From Lentilactobacillus kribbianus (GTDB taxonomy: Bacteria; Bacillota; Bacilli; Lactobacillales; Lactobacillaceae): DNA of 64,000 nt. Numbering within the stretch: the stretch's first letter is position 1; every line of letters starts with the position of its first letter. The translations under genes were made by a program, and so were the position numbers. The notes beneath the pieces were generated by a model. That model saw only the letters and a list, made by a program, of their open reading frames with translations. It was not told the DNA's origin and made no database searches. The stretch spans positions 496,001 to 560,000 of the forward strand of contig NZ_JABEQQ010000001.1 in NCBI RefSeq assembly GCF_013184075.1. The letters are read 5' to 3'. Below, one piece after another: positions 8,433 to 15,798 of this stretch.

Positions 8433-8684
8433 ATGTTCGGTTGGATATGGTCATTAATTGTCGGTGCAATCATTGGGGTCATCGCTGGAGCTATTACAAA
8501 TAAGGGTAGCTCAATGGGCTGGATTGCAAATATTGCTGCCGGTTTGATTGGTTCTTGGCTCGGACAAGCCTTACTGGGTACTTGGGGACCACAGTTAGCC
8601 GGAATGGCACTAATTCCTTCGATTGCAGGAGCGGTTATTTTAGTTATAATTGTTTCTTTAATCGCAGGATCAAGCCAAAAATAA
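8433..8684 (+). CDS. GlsB/YeaQ/YmgE-family stress membrane protein
   Basis: The 83-residue, glycine-rich integral membrane protein has three helices: FGWIWSLIVGAIIGVIAGAI, the next around IANIAAGLIGSWLGQALLG, and the last at IPSIAGAVILVIIVSLI. It matches the transglycosylase-associated (GlsB) family. In enterococci GlsB is encoded with Gls24 and is linked to stress resistance. The ATG at 8433 follows AAAGGAGTG. It is the first gene of the Asp23 operon. Confidence 0.88.
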   Translation: MFGWIWSLIVGAIIGVIAGAITNKGSSMGWIANIAAGLIGSWLGQALLGTWGPQLAGMALIPSIAGAVILVIIVSLIAGSSQK

Positions 8685-8696
8685 GGTGGTGCGAAC

Positions 8697-9242
8697 ATGC
8701 GATTAGTTAATAAAATCCTGTTCGGCTTAGTGGGCATAGTGTTAATGGGATTTGCCCTTTATCAAATTAGTCTATGGTTTTTCATTCCGGGGCTGTCCGA
8801 TTGGGCTCACACCATCGATAACAGTCAACAAGTGGTCTTACCCTATGTTTGGTTAGTTATTTTAGTGCTTATCGGTTTAGTCGGGTTAAGCCTGCTGCTC
8901 CTGGGTATTTTTCGTCCCGTTACCCAAAAGAAACTAGTGCTTACTAACACTACCGGAAAACTAGAAATTCCTGAAGCTATTTTAGCTAAAAATTTACAAT
9001 ATGCCTTAGTGGAACAATTCGGTCTAGTGGAACCCAAAGTCGACATTAAGTTATTACGGTCCCAGCGAGCTAAAGTCAAGGTCCGCGCTAACGTTAACGA
9101 TGAACAAAATATCGAGCACTTAGCCACGGCGATTAATCAATATTTGAGTGAATATTTACAAGATCGCTTAGATATCACCGCGGTGAAGCCAGTCGCTCAA
9201 CTATCACCGCTCAATCGGAACAAACGAGTTACCGTGGTTTGA
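8697..9242 (+). CDS. amaP: Alkaline shock response membrane anchor AmaP
   Basis: The 181-residue protein has two N-terminal transmembrane helices (about residues 8-28 and 50-73) and a soluble C-terminal domain. AmaP tethers the abundant Asp23 protein to the membrane in staphylococci. It sits directly between the GlsB-like and DUF2273 genes, 12 bases after the former, which is the usual order. The start is the ATG after AAGGTGGTG. Confidence 0.9.
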   Translation: MRLVNKILFGLVGIVLMGFALYQISLWFFIPGLSDWAHTIDNSQQVVLPYVWLVILVLIGLVGLSLLLLGIFRPVTQKKLVLTNTTGKLEIPEAILAKNLQYALVEQFGLVEPKVDIKLLRSQRAKVKVRANVNDEQNIEHLATAINQYLSEYLQDRLDITAVKPVAQLSPLNRNKRVTVV

Positions 9243-9255
9243 GGGGGTGGATGAG

Positions 9256-9438
9256 ATGAATAACGGTTTAATTGGTGCGGGAATAGGTATAATCCTCGGC
9301 ATCGTATGGGTCTTTCAAGGCTTCTTGGCGGCCCTTTTGGTAGCTATTTTAGGTATTATTGGCTGGCTCATTGGCCGCTTTATCAAAATTGATTTTGCGG
9401 CATTAGGACAAAAGATTCAACAACTGCTTTCAAAGTAA
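9256..9438 (+). CDS. DUF2273 small membrane protein
   Basis: The 60-residue protein is almost entirely hydrophobic (LIGAGIGIILGIVWVF onward), ending in a short basic/amphipathic tail. DUF2273 proteins accompany Asp23/AmaP operons; their role is unknown. I prefer the ATG at 9256, 9 bases after GAGGGGG. A GTG at 9247 and an ATG at 9251 (other frame) are nearby. Confidence 0.87.
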   Translation: MNNGLIGAGIGIILGIVWVFQGFLAALLVAILGIIGWLIGRFIKIDFAALGQKIQQLLSK

Positions 9439-9462
9439 ATTTATTTAAAGGAGAAATTAACC

Positions 9463-9882
9463 ATGAATACAGAACACCCTAATCCGCAAACTAAGTTAAC
9501 TTTTAATGATGATGTGATTAAAAAAATCGCCGGAATTGCTTCTCGCAATGTTGATGGCGTGTTATCACTGGAAGGCGGGATGTTTAGTAATCTCAGCAAT
9601 CGTTTCCGCAGTGATTCCGACCCGACTCAAGGAGTAAACGCCCAAGTCGGCGAAAAGCAGGTCACAATTAGCCTAAACATTACTGTCGAATACGGTAAGG
9701 ATATGCGGCAAATCTTTAACCAAGTTTGTCAACGAGTTACCCAAGATATTCAGCGACTCACCGGGCTAGAAGTAATCGAAGTGGCCGTAGAGGTAGATGA
9801 CGTAATGAGTAAACAAGAATGGCAAGAACAAGCCACCGGCAAACCTAATTCAAATATTGAAAATAACAGCCAAGTTGAATAA
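9463..9882 (+). CDS. Asp23/Gls24-family envelope stress protein (first copy)
   Basis: The 139-residue soluble protein has the family features: an N-terminal FNDDVIKKIAGIASRNVDGVLSLEG-type segment, the central VTISLNITVEYGKDMRQIFNQV, and a C-terminal EVAVEVDDVM. It probably polymerises beneath the membrane through AmaP. It begins behind AAAGGAG and ends 17 bases before the second copy. Confidence 0.92.
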   Translation: MNTEHPNPQTKLTFNDDVIKKIAGIASRNVDGVLSLEGGMFSNLSNRFRSDSDPTQGVNAQVGEKQVTISLNITVEYGKDMRQIFNQVCQRVTQDIQRLTGLEVIEVAVEVDDVMSKQEWQEQATGKPNSNIENNSQVE

Positions 9883-9899
9883 TGAAAGGAAGCGCGATT

Positions 9900-10319
9900 A
9901 TGGATAAAACTACTAACCCAACTAACACTGAACAGGTCATTTATTTTGATGATGAAGTTTTAGAAAAAATTGCTGGTAAAACCGCTGCTGAAATCGATGG
10001 AATTTTGAGCTTACAAGGTAACCTCTTAGATAATATTTCTGATCGTTTCACCAGTGGTGATAATCCCGAATCTGGTGTTGATATTGACTTAGACCCTGAT
10101 CAAAAAACGGTTGCGATTGAACTAAATGCCATTTTGGAATATGGTAAACGGGCTGAAGATATTTTAGATAAATTAACTACTAAAATTGCCAGCGCGGTCA
10201 AATTAATGACTGGTTACCAAGTGACTGAAGTAAAATTACAGGTTAAAGATCTCTTAACCAAGGAAGAATGGCAACAAAAACAAACACCTAAAAAAGAAAA
10301 AAGTAAGAAACATGATTAA
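9900..10319 (+). CDS. Asp23/Gls24-family envelope stress protein (second copy)
   Basis: The 139-residue paralogue of the preceding gene shares the same plan (IYFDDEVLEKIAGKTAAEIDGI at the start and VAIELNAILEYGKRAEDIL in the middle). It ends in a lysine-rich tail (KKEKSKKHD) that the first copy lacks. I take the ATG at 9900, after AAAGGAAG; the frame from 9882 begins in the first gene's stop region. A strong terminator follows, closing the operon. Confidence 0.92.
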   Translation: MDKTTNPTNTEQVIYFDDEVLEKIAGKTAAEIDGILSLQGNLLDNISDRFTSGDNPESGVDIDLDPDQKTVAIELNAILEYGKRAEDILDKLTTKIASAVKLMTGYQVTEVKLQVKDLLTKEEWQQKQTPKKEKSKKHD

Positions 10320-10324
10320 AAAAA

Positions 10325-10356
10325 GGTGCTGGCAAAAATCTGCCAGCACCTTTTAT
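10325..10356. terminator. Bidirectional terminator of the Asp23 operon and ClC gene
   Basis: A perfect 10-bp stem (GGTGCTGGCA and complement) around a 6-base loop, with A- and T-tracts, lies between the convergent genes. Confidence 0.92.
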
Positions 10357-11597
10357 TTTTGTTTCAAAATAACATTGCCCACCATAACTGATACCGCCAC
10401 CGCTACTCCTAGTGGCAAAAAGGCCGAGTAGTTCAAATGACAAATTTCAAATAACATAAATAAAGCCATTAAGGGTGCTTGTTGTGAAGTAGCCAATAAG
10501 GCGCTCGCCCCGATTACACCAGCCTGCCAAATCGCAATACCTGGGAAAAAGAGGTTAACAACAAAACCAACGATTACACCAATCACGGCTCCTAATGAAA
10601 TAGAGGGCGTTAATGTCCCACCGGCTGCGCCCGCCTTCAAAGTTAACGGTGTCACTAGTGCTTTGGCCAACCCGCCTAACAGTAAAATCACAATCATTTT
10701 CGAAGTATGTAACTGCAGCGCCAAGGCTGCTAAAGCACGCCCATTACCCATAATTTGAGGAAAGACCATTGCAATTCCTCCCACTAATAAGCTCACTAAT
10801 GGCAATTGCCACAAAACAGCTGTGCCCGTGGCCTTCTTAACCCCTGCTTGTTTAAATAACCGACGAAAATAAGCCCCGACGACCCCACAAATTGGGGCAA
10901 TAACTACCACCAGCCAGAGTGACGAACTACTAAAATCACTGCCACCAACCAAGTAATAAGGGTGAAAGCCATGAGTAATAGCGCCCACTACCATCGCTGT
11001 AGTCGACATGATTAAGCTAACTGTAACCGTTCGTTTAGTCACTTTATTAAGTAAAATTTCCACGCTAAACAACATGCCCGTAATCGGGGCAATATAAATT
11101 CCGGCAAAGCCAGCCCCTGCGGCTGCCGCAATGAATAATTGCCGGTCTTCATCGCTGACTTTAACCTTGCGAACTTTATCTAGTAGCTGGACCAAAGTTT
11201 GCGCAATTAGGGCTCCTAGTTGCCGTGGAGCTAACTCACGCCCCACCGAGCCCCCCGTACCAACATAAAAGATTTGGGTAAAGACATCTAAAATCGTGGA
11301 CCACCACGGTAAGTGTTCCCCCTTAATAGCTGCACTAATAGTAACGGTCGGCTGCATTTTAGTACTAAGAGCCCACCAACTAATAGCTGCAATAATCCCG
11401 CCCAAGGTTAAAGACAGTAACCGCTGGATCGGGGTGACCAAAATAGCAGTTGGCTGCAGCGCACTTTCGTTAAAGCCTAGAAAGAGGGCCTCAATCAGAT
11501 CCAAAAATTCTCCAATCACGATGGCCCCCGCTCCCACTAGCCCTCCTAAAATAATTGTGGAGACAATTAGTGTCACGTTACTGTGGCGATTTAGCAT
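10353..11597 (-). CDS. ClC-family chloride/anion channel or H+ antiporter
   Basis: The 414-residue polytopic protein is a ClC family member with the central GSVGRELAPRQ motif, a variant of GREGP that keeps the gating glutamate, and the later GAAGGTLTPSISLGA segment in place of GxFxP. The usual GSGIP serine filter is not recognisable near the N-terminus, so ion selectivity (chloride, fluoride or other) cannot be assigned. Bacterial ClCs act in acid resistance or fluoride export. It is monocistronic. Confidence 0.85.
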   Translation of the reverse strand: MLNRHSNVTLIVSTIILGGLVGAGAIVIGEFLDLIEALFLGFNESALQPTAILVTPIQRLLSLTLGGIIAAISWWALSTKMQPTVTISAAIKGEHLPWWSTILDVFTQIFYVGTGGSVGRELAPRQLGALIAQTLVQLLDKVRKVKVSDEDRQLFIAAAAGAGFAGIYIAPITGMLFSVEILLNKVTKRTVTVSLIMSTTAMVVGAITHGFHPYYLVGGSDFSSSSLWLVVVIAPICGVVGAYFRRLFKQAGVKKATGTAVLWQLPLVSLLVGGIAMVFPQIMGNGRALAALALQLHTSKMIVILLLGGLAKALVTPLTLKAGAAGGTLTPSISLGAVIGVIVGFVVNLFFPGIAIWQAGVIGASALLATSQQAPLMALFMLFEICHLNYSAFLPLGVAVAVSVMVGNVILKQK

Positions 11598-11770
11598 TAT
11601 AGCGTCTTCCTTTCTTCAGTTAAATCACATAACTGCTACTTATTCTAGCATTTTTAGCGGGACCAAAGAAAACGCAAATAAAATATTTTTCCGTTTTTAA
11701 TAGCGTAATCCTTACCTTGCTTTATTAATGATAAAATATCAATAAAATAATTTAATTAAGAGGTGGTTGC

Positions 11771-12643
11771 ATGTCCATACGTTTAGGTAGCATCGAAGCT
11801 GGAGGGACTAAGTTTGTTTGTGCTGTCGGTGATGAAAATTATCAAATCCAAGATATGATTAGTTTTCCCACCACTACTCCTCAAGCAACTTTACAACAAG
11901 CTATTAATTTTTTTAGTCAGTTCCCTGATTTGGCTGCGATTTCTGTGGCTTCGTTTGGTCCAATTGAAATTCGTCCTCATTCACCTCAATACGGCTATAT
12001 TACTAATACCCCCAAAGCAGGTTGGCAGAACGTGGACTTTATTGGTCCTTTAAAAACAGCGTTTAATCTTCCTATTGTCTGGACCACTGACGTGAATGGT
12101 TCGGCTTACGGTGAATTTATTTTAGCACCAGAAGCATTGCAATCACTAGTCTATTACACTATCGGTACCGGCGTCGGGGCTGGTATAGTTACTAATGGTG
12201 ATTTTGCTGGTGCTATCGGCCATCCGGAAGCCGGCCACATTCGGGTAAAACGTCATCCCGCCGACTTAGATTTTGCTGGTATTTGTCCATATCACGGCGA
12301 CTGTCTAGAGGGCTTAGTAAGTGGTCCCACCTTTGAAGCACGGACCGGCCATCCTGGTAAAGAGGTGCCCTTAAGTGATCCAGTTTGGGACATCATGGCC
12401 TTTTACGTTGCTCAAGCAGCCCTTAATACCACGTTAATGTTACGACCTCAACGTATTATTTTTGGTGGTGGGGTGGTTAGTGAACCCTTCTTGCAAAAGG
12501 TACGAAGTGAATTTCAAATATTGTTAAACGACTACGTAGCTATTGGAGATTTAACCCAATACATTACCATGCCAGTAGCTGCTAACAATGGTTCGGCTAC
12601 TATTGGTAATTTTGCGTTGGCCTTGCGTGCGGTAACTAAATAA
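11771..12643 (+). CDS. scrK: ROK-family fructokinase
   Basis: The 290-residue sugar kinase has the N-terminal phosphate motif EAGGTKFVCAVG, the GTGVGAG glycine loop near residue 135, and the ROK zinc site GHPEAGHIRVKRH followed by CPYHGDC. This combination and length match the Mg-dependent fructokinase/GmuE branch that makes fructose 6-phosphate. The ATG follows AAGAGGTGG. It stands alone, with a terminator downstream and no adjacent sucrose PTS, so ScrK is a family-level call. Confidence 0.85.
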   Translation: MSIRLGSIEAGGTKFVCAVGDENYQIQDMISFPTTTPQATLQQAINFFSQFPDLAAISVASFGPIEIRPHSPQYGYITNTPKAGWQNVDFIGPLKTAFNLPIVWTTDVNGSAYGEFILAPEALQSLVYYTIGTGVGAGIVTNGDFAGAIGHPEAGHIRVKRHPADLDFAGICPYHGDCLEGLVSGPTFEARTGHPGKEVPLSDPVWDIMAFYVAQAALNTTLMLRPQRIIFGGGVVSEPFLQKVRSEFQILLNDYVAIGDLTQYITMPVAANNGSATIGNFALALRAVTK

Positions 12644-12647
12644 TTCA

Positions 12648-12680
12648 AAAACACCCACCCCATTAGGTGAGTGTTTTTTT
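12648..12680 (+). terminator. Terminator after fructokinase
   Basis: AAAACACcCACC pairs with GGTGAGTGTTTT (one mismatch) and is followed by eight T residues. Confidence 0.85.
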
Positions 12681-12738
12681 TGACAGTTTGTAATTTCCAT
12701 GATAAAGTTATCGTCGATGTAAATGGTAATTATTATCA
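12680..12738 (+). promoter_or_regulatory. Promoter with Fur-family (Zur-like) box
   Basis: TTGACA (12680-12685) and TAAAGT (12703-12708) are 17 bp apart. Fifteen bases further is the 7-1-7 repeat TGGTAAT-T-ATTATCA (12724-12738), one mismatch from the classical Fur-family box. The same box and spacing occur upstream of the rpmG-rpmF paralogues at 14365, which points to the zinc regulator Zur. Confidence 0.7.
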
Positions 12739-12790
12739 TTTACTCGATAAAAGTTATTAACTCATTGAATTTCAAACAAGGAGAATTAAC

Positions 12791-12904
12791 ATGGAAAAAA
12801 CAGATTTAGCTAGTGCTTACAGTCGCTTAAAAAGTCCCAATATCAAAACCCGCAAGCGAGCCCTTAAAACCATTAAGGAAGCCAAACAAAATCATCATAA
12901 GTAG
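12791..12904 (+). CDS. 37-residue basic protein, putative metal homeostasis family
   Basis: A short reading frame starts ATG at 12791, behind ACAAGGAGAATTAAC, and encodes a 37-residue, highly basic protein with the core LKSPNIKTRKRALKT. The same core is encoded at 23566-23667. The strong ribosome site, dedicated promoter with Fur-family box and conserved paralogue support a real gene. I recall small lactobacillus proteins of this size annotated as putative metal homeostasis proteins; the function is unproven. Confidence 0.8.
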   Translation: MEKTDLASAYSRLKSPNIKTRKRALKTIKEAKQNHHK

Positions 12905-12938
12905 TTGTTAATTTACCAGTGATGAACTTGGTGAATTT

Positions 12939-13334
12939 TTAGTAATCACACTGTAACTTCATGTCTTGTGCCAACCCTAATTCGTTTAAGCGATGCTGAC
13001 CCCAGGCAAACATTTGCTCAATAATTGGCACCAAACTTTCCCCGACGGTAGTCAAACTGTAAAAGACCGCTTTGCGATTATTTACTAATTTTTCTGTTCG
13101 CGTAACTAAACCATCATCTCCCAGTTCTTTTAACTGTTGCGCCAACATTTTATGGGTTACATCTACTAGTAATCGTTGAATTTGATTAAATCGCATCGTG
13201 CCATCATGACACAAGTGATAAATAATCACAATTTTATATTTACCTGAAAACATCGATAAAGTATATTCCTTCGCACAATCAATTTCTTTTCTGGCAATTT
13301 TTTCTTGAGCGTATTTTCTTACACAATCAGTCAT
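12939..13334 (-). CDS. HxlR-family transcriptional regulator
   Basis: The 131-residue winged-helix protein has the HxlR pattern: an N-terminal cysteine (C4), another cysteine in the first helix (IDCAKEYTLSMFSGKYKIVI), the wing region RTEKLVNNRKAVFYSLT, and the C-terminal dimer helix. Several HxlR proteins sense electrophiles or disulfide stress through the N-terminal cysteine. It is divergent from the aldo/keto reductase gene at 13465. The 130-bp gap has overlapping TATAAT/TATACT boxes and inverted repeats (ACGCAC/GTGCGT at about 13353), so it probably controls that gene. Confidence 0.88.
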   Translation of the reverse strand: MTDCVRKYAQEKIARKEIDCAKEYTLSMFSGKYKIVIIYHLCHDGTMRFNQIQRLLVDVTHKMLAQQLKELGDDGLVTRTEKLVNNRKAVFYSLTTVGESLVPIIEQMFAWGQHRLNELGLAQDMKLQCDY

Positions 13335-13464
13335 TAAACTCTCCCAAATTCATACGCACAAAAAAGTGCGTTATTGCTATTCGTTTGTAACGGTATCTAT
13401 AATATACTTACAAGTTCTCACGAACAAATTATTACAGTAGTTTTGCTTGGAAAGGAAGTAAATT

Positions 13465-14271
13465 ATGGAAAATCAAACTTTAAGTAACGGGGTTACCATT
13501 CCTATGATGGGTTTTGGAACCTACCTAATCGATAAGGCCGATGTCAAAGACATGATGCAAACCGCTTTGGATGCTGGTTATCGTCATTTTGACTTTGCTG
13601 AAATTTACGGCAATCAAGCAGAAATTGGTGATGTACTAAGTCAAACTGATATTAACCGTGAAGATTTATTTTTAACTTCAAAGGTTTGGAACGCTGACCA
13701 AGGTTATGAAAGTACCTTGAAAGCTTTTGATAAAGCACTTCATGATCTTCAAGTTGATTACTTGGACCTTTACCTAATTCACTGGCCTAATGAAGAAAAC
13801 TTCCAACTATCACTTGATACTTGGAAAGCCTTGGAAACTCTTTACAAACAAAAAAAGGTTCGTGCCATTGGTGTTTCGAACTTTTCACAAGATCAATTAA
13901 ACCAAGTTTTTGAGATGGCTGAAATCAAACCGATGGTTAACCAAATTGAACGCCACCCTTATAAAACACAAGCTGATTTAGGTGCGTTTGATACTGCTAA
14001 CGATATTGTTAATGAAGGTTACTCACCAATCGGCCATGGTCACTTAATTTTGGAAGATCCCGTTATCTTGGAATTAGCCGCTAAATATGGTAAGACCCCT
14101 GCTCAAGTAGTTTTGAGATGGCAAATTGATACTGGTTTCGTAGTCTTTCCTAAGTCAACTAAACCAGCTCGTATCCAAGAAAACATTGATATTTTCGACT
14201 TTAAGTTAACTGATGAAGATATTCAAAAAATTAACGCTTTGGATCAAGACAAGCATTTAAACTATGACTAA
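13465..14271 (+). CDS. Aldo/keto reductase (2,5-diketogluconate reductase type)
   Basis: The 268-residue NADPH-dependent carbonyl reductase carries the catalytic tetrad D43, Y48, K73 and H106 in FDFAEIYG, TSKVWN and LIHWP, and the cofactor-binding VFPKSTKPARIQEN near the C-terminus. Such enzymes reduce aldehydes and methylglyoxal. It is probably controlled by the divergent HxlR regulator. The start follows GGAAAGGAAG, and a terminator lies directly behind it. Confidence 0.92.
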   Translation: MENQTLSNGVTIPMMGFGTYLIDKADVKDMMQTALDAGYRHFDFAEIYGNQAEIGDVLSQTDINREDLFLTSKVWNADQGYESTLKAFDKALHDLQVDYLDLYLIHWPNEENFQLSLDTWKALETLYKQKKVRAIGVSNFSQDQLNQVFEMAEIKPMVNQIERHPYKTQADLGAFDTANDIVNEGYSPIGHGHLILEDPVILELAAKYGKTPAQVVLRWQIDTGFVVFPKSTKPARIQENIDIFDFKLTDEDIQKINALDQDKHLNYD

Positions 14272-14273
14272 AC

Positions 14274-14306
14274 AAAAAGCATTCCGCCAATCGGAATGCT
14301 TTTTGT
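14274..14306 (+). terminator. Terminator after aldo/keto reductase
   Basis: AAAAAGCATTCCG pairs perfectly with its complement across a 5-base loop, followed by T residues. Confidence 0.9.
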
Positions 14307-14321
14307 AATTACCTCCTCGAA

Positions 14322-14379
14322 TTGACTTTAACTAGCAGCAATGCTAAAGTAAGTAACAACTAAATGGTAATTATTATCA
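14322..14379 (+). promoter_or_regulatory. Promoter with Zur-like box before rpmG-rpmF
   Basis: TTGACT (14322-14327) and TAAAGT (14345-14350) are 17 bp apart; 14 bases later lies TGGTAAT-T-ATTATCA (14365-14379). The layout is nearly the same as at 12680-12738. Since the genes behind it are zinc-free ribosomal proteins, zinc control by a Zur-type repressor is the best reading. Confidence 0.75.
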
Positions 14380-14405
14380 TTTGTCACTAACGGAGGATTT
14401 TTTTA

Positions 14406-14555
14406 ATGCGTAAAAATATTATTCTAGAATGCTTAGAAACTGGTGAACGACTTTATTTAACCAGCAAAAACGTTCGCAACACCCCGGATCGATTGAAGCT
14501 GAAAAAATACTCACCTAAGCTCAATCGCCCCGCCGTTTTTCAAGAAATTAAATAA
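14406..14555 (+). CDS. rpmG: Ribosomal protein L33, zinc-independent (C-) form
   Basis: The 49-residue protein keeps the L33 frame ([27 protein letters not shown]) but has lost the two CxxC zinc knuckles: the first is CLET and the second SPKL. This is the C- type of L33, which in many bacteria replaces the zinc form when zinc is scarce. It has a strong GGAGG site and lies 21 bases before the L32 gene. The Zur-like box in its promoter fits that role. Confidence 0.93.
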   Translation: MRKNIILECLETGERLYLTSKNVRNTPDRLKLKKYSPKLNRPAVFQEIK

Positions 14556-14576
14556 TTACAGAAAGGAGCCACTACT

Positions 14577-14744
14577 ATGGCAGTTCCCGCAAGACGAACA
14601 TCCAAGACGAAAAAAAATAGTCGTCGTGGTCAACAAAAACTAAAGCAACCCGCTATCTCCATTGATGCTCGGACCGGTGAATATCATTTGAGTCACCACG
14701 TCAGCGCAGATGGTTATTACAACGGTCAAAAAGTAATTAAATAA
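14577..14744 (+). CDS. rpmF: Ribosomal protein L32, zinc-independent (C-) form
   Basis: The 55-residue protein starts with the invariant [13 protein letters not shown] of L32, but all four zinc cysteines of the usual CPNCGEYKLSHRVC...CG segment are missing; [10 protein letters not shown] is what remains. It is thus a C- paralogue. It is coupled to the C- L33 gene behind AGAAAGGAG. Zinc-containing L32 and L33 genes should exist elsewhere in the genome (inference). Confidence 0.93.
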   Translation: MAVPARRTSKTKKNSRRGQQKLKQPAISIDARTGEYHLSHHVSADGYYNGQKVIK

Positions 14745-14764
14745 ACTTCATAGTGCCGTTACTT

Positions 14765-14797
14765 CCCCCGTTAATTTAATTAGCGGGGGTTTTTTGA
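14765..14797 (+). terminator. Terminator after rpmF
   Basis: The stem CCCCCGTTAA / TTAGCGGGGG (one wobble/mismatch) is followed by six T residues. Confidence 0.9.
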
Positions 14798-14861
14798 AGG
14801 TAAATGATTGTCACCAATGATTACTGGGATTATGATGACAGCCAAAAGGGGGAGATTTATC

Positions 14862-15527
14862 GTGAGTAAGAAGGATAATATTGCCGAACAACCTGGTTTT
14901 GGCGCCCTGTTAACAATGGTAGCAGGTGCCATTGATGCCTATACTTTTATGCTGCATGGTGAAGTCTTTGCCGGTTTGCAAACTGGAAACTTAATTTTGT
15001 TGGGACTTAACTTAGGTAAAGGACAATTTGAGATGAGTGTACGCTACGCATTATCGTTATTGGCTTTCTTTTTAGGGACTATCTTAATTCGGCTATTACA
15101 ACGAAGTCATTGGTTTAAGAACGCTGATAAGTTCCGACGCCAAATGATTTTAGCGTATGAGTTTATGTTATTAGTAATAGTGGCGGTGATTGGACAAATT
15201 TTACCCAATTTATTAACTACTTCTATTTTATCTATGGCTGCCGCTGCGGAATTACAGGAATTTCGGCGTTTAGCAGGCGGTCCCTTTACCCCATTGATGA
15301 TGACTGGTAATTTACGAACCTTAGCGGAAAGTAGCTTTGATGCCATTATTTATCATGAAACCTCGGCTCAACAAAAGCTCAAAGTAACTGGTCTGATCAT
15401 GGTAACCTTTGCTTTAGGGGCAGGGTTGGTGGCCGGTCTAATTCCATTACTGGGAGCCTTCACCATCTTATTTCCAGCCGGGCTCATCGTAATTGCTTTT
15501 CTGCTAATCACTTTCAATAATCATTAA
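14862..15527 (+). CDS. DUF1275 (YoaK-type) membrane protein
   Basis: The protein of about 221 residues has six hydrophobic stretches and the DUF1275 hallmark GAIDAYTFMLHGEVFAGLQTGN near the N-terminus, followed later by GGPFTPLMMTGNLR. The function is unknown. I start at GTG 14862, which follows AGGGGGAGA and gives MSKKDNIAEQ; the longer frame from 14808 has no ribosome site. A terminator follows directly. Confidence 0.85.
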   Translation: MSKKDNIAEQPGFGALLTMVAGAIDAYTFMLHGEVFAGLQTGNLILLGLNLGKGQFEMSVRYALSLLAFFLGTILIRLLQRSHWFKNADKFRRQMILAYEFMLLVIVAVIGQILPNLLTTSILSMAAAAELQEFRRLAGGPFTPLMMTGNLRTLAESSFDAIIYHETSAQQKLKVTGLIMVTFALGAGLVAGLIPLLGAFTILFPAGLIVIAFLLITFNNH

Positions 15528-15564
15528 AGGCCTCAGGCAATAGATGTTGTCTGAAGCTTTTTTA
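15528..15564 (+). terminator. Terminator after DUF1275 gene
   Basis: GCcTCAGGCAA pairs with TTGTCTGAaGC, followed by T6. Confidence 0.82.
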
Positions 15565-15587
15565 TTTTCAGTTAAATCCTCAATGCA

Positions 15588-15640
15588 AAAGGTTGAAAAA
15601 ACTCACTTTAATCAAAAATGAGATTTTTCAACCTTTTTCA
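15588..15640. promoter_or_regulatory. Long hairpin upstream of the first oppA
   Basis: AAAAGGTTGAAAAA(A)CTCA pairs with TGAG(A)TTTTTCAACCTTTT across a 13-base loop. It could be a second terminator or a regulatory hairpin. The second oppA also has a degenerate ATGAGA...TTTTTTCACA stretch at about the same distance upstream (21655-21680). Confidence 0.5.
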
Positions 15641-15700
15641 CATATTTTTTATCCGCATTAAACGGCTATATATCAGCATAAACCACGTTTGTCATTTGTT

Positions 15701-15721
15701 AAATGAGAAAATTTCTCATTT
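15701..15721. promoter_or_regulatory. 21-bp palindromic operator, oppA copy 1
   Basis: AAATGAGAAA-A-TTTCTCATTT is a perfect palindrome. The same element (central base T) lies upstream of the second oppA at 21741. In both cases it ends 77-78 bp before the oppA start and is followed by ACAA. The cognate regulator is not in the window and I do not recognise the motif. Confidence 0.7.
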
Positions 15722-15798
15722 ACAAATAGATTTTTATCATTTAGTATTGTCCCTAACTTAAATAGACCTTAAAAATTTTGGAAAGTGAGTGAGTACAT

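Noticed and set aside
15588-15640. T-box or other riboswitch before oppA
   Set aside because: Only a simple long hairpin is seen, with no T-box sequence or conserved aptamer elements.
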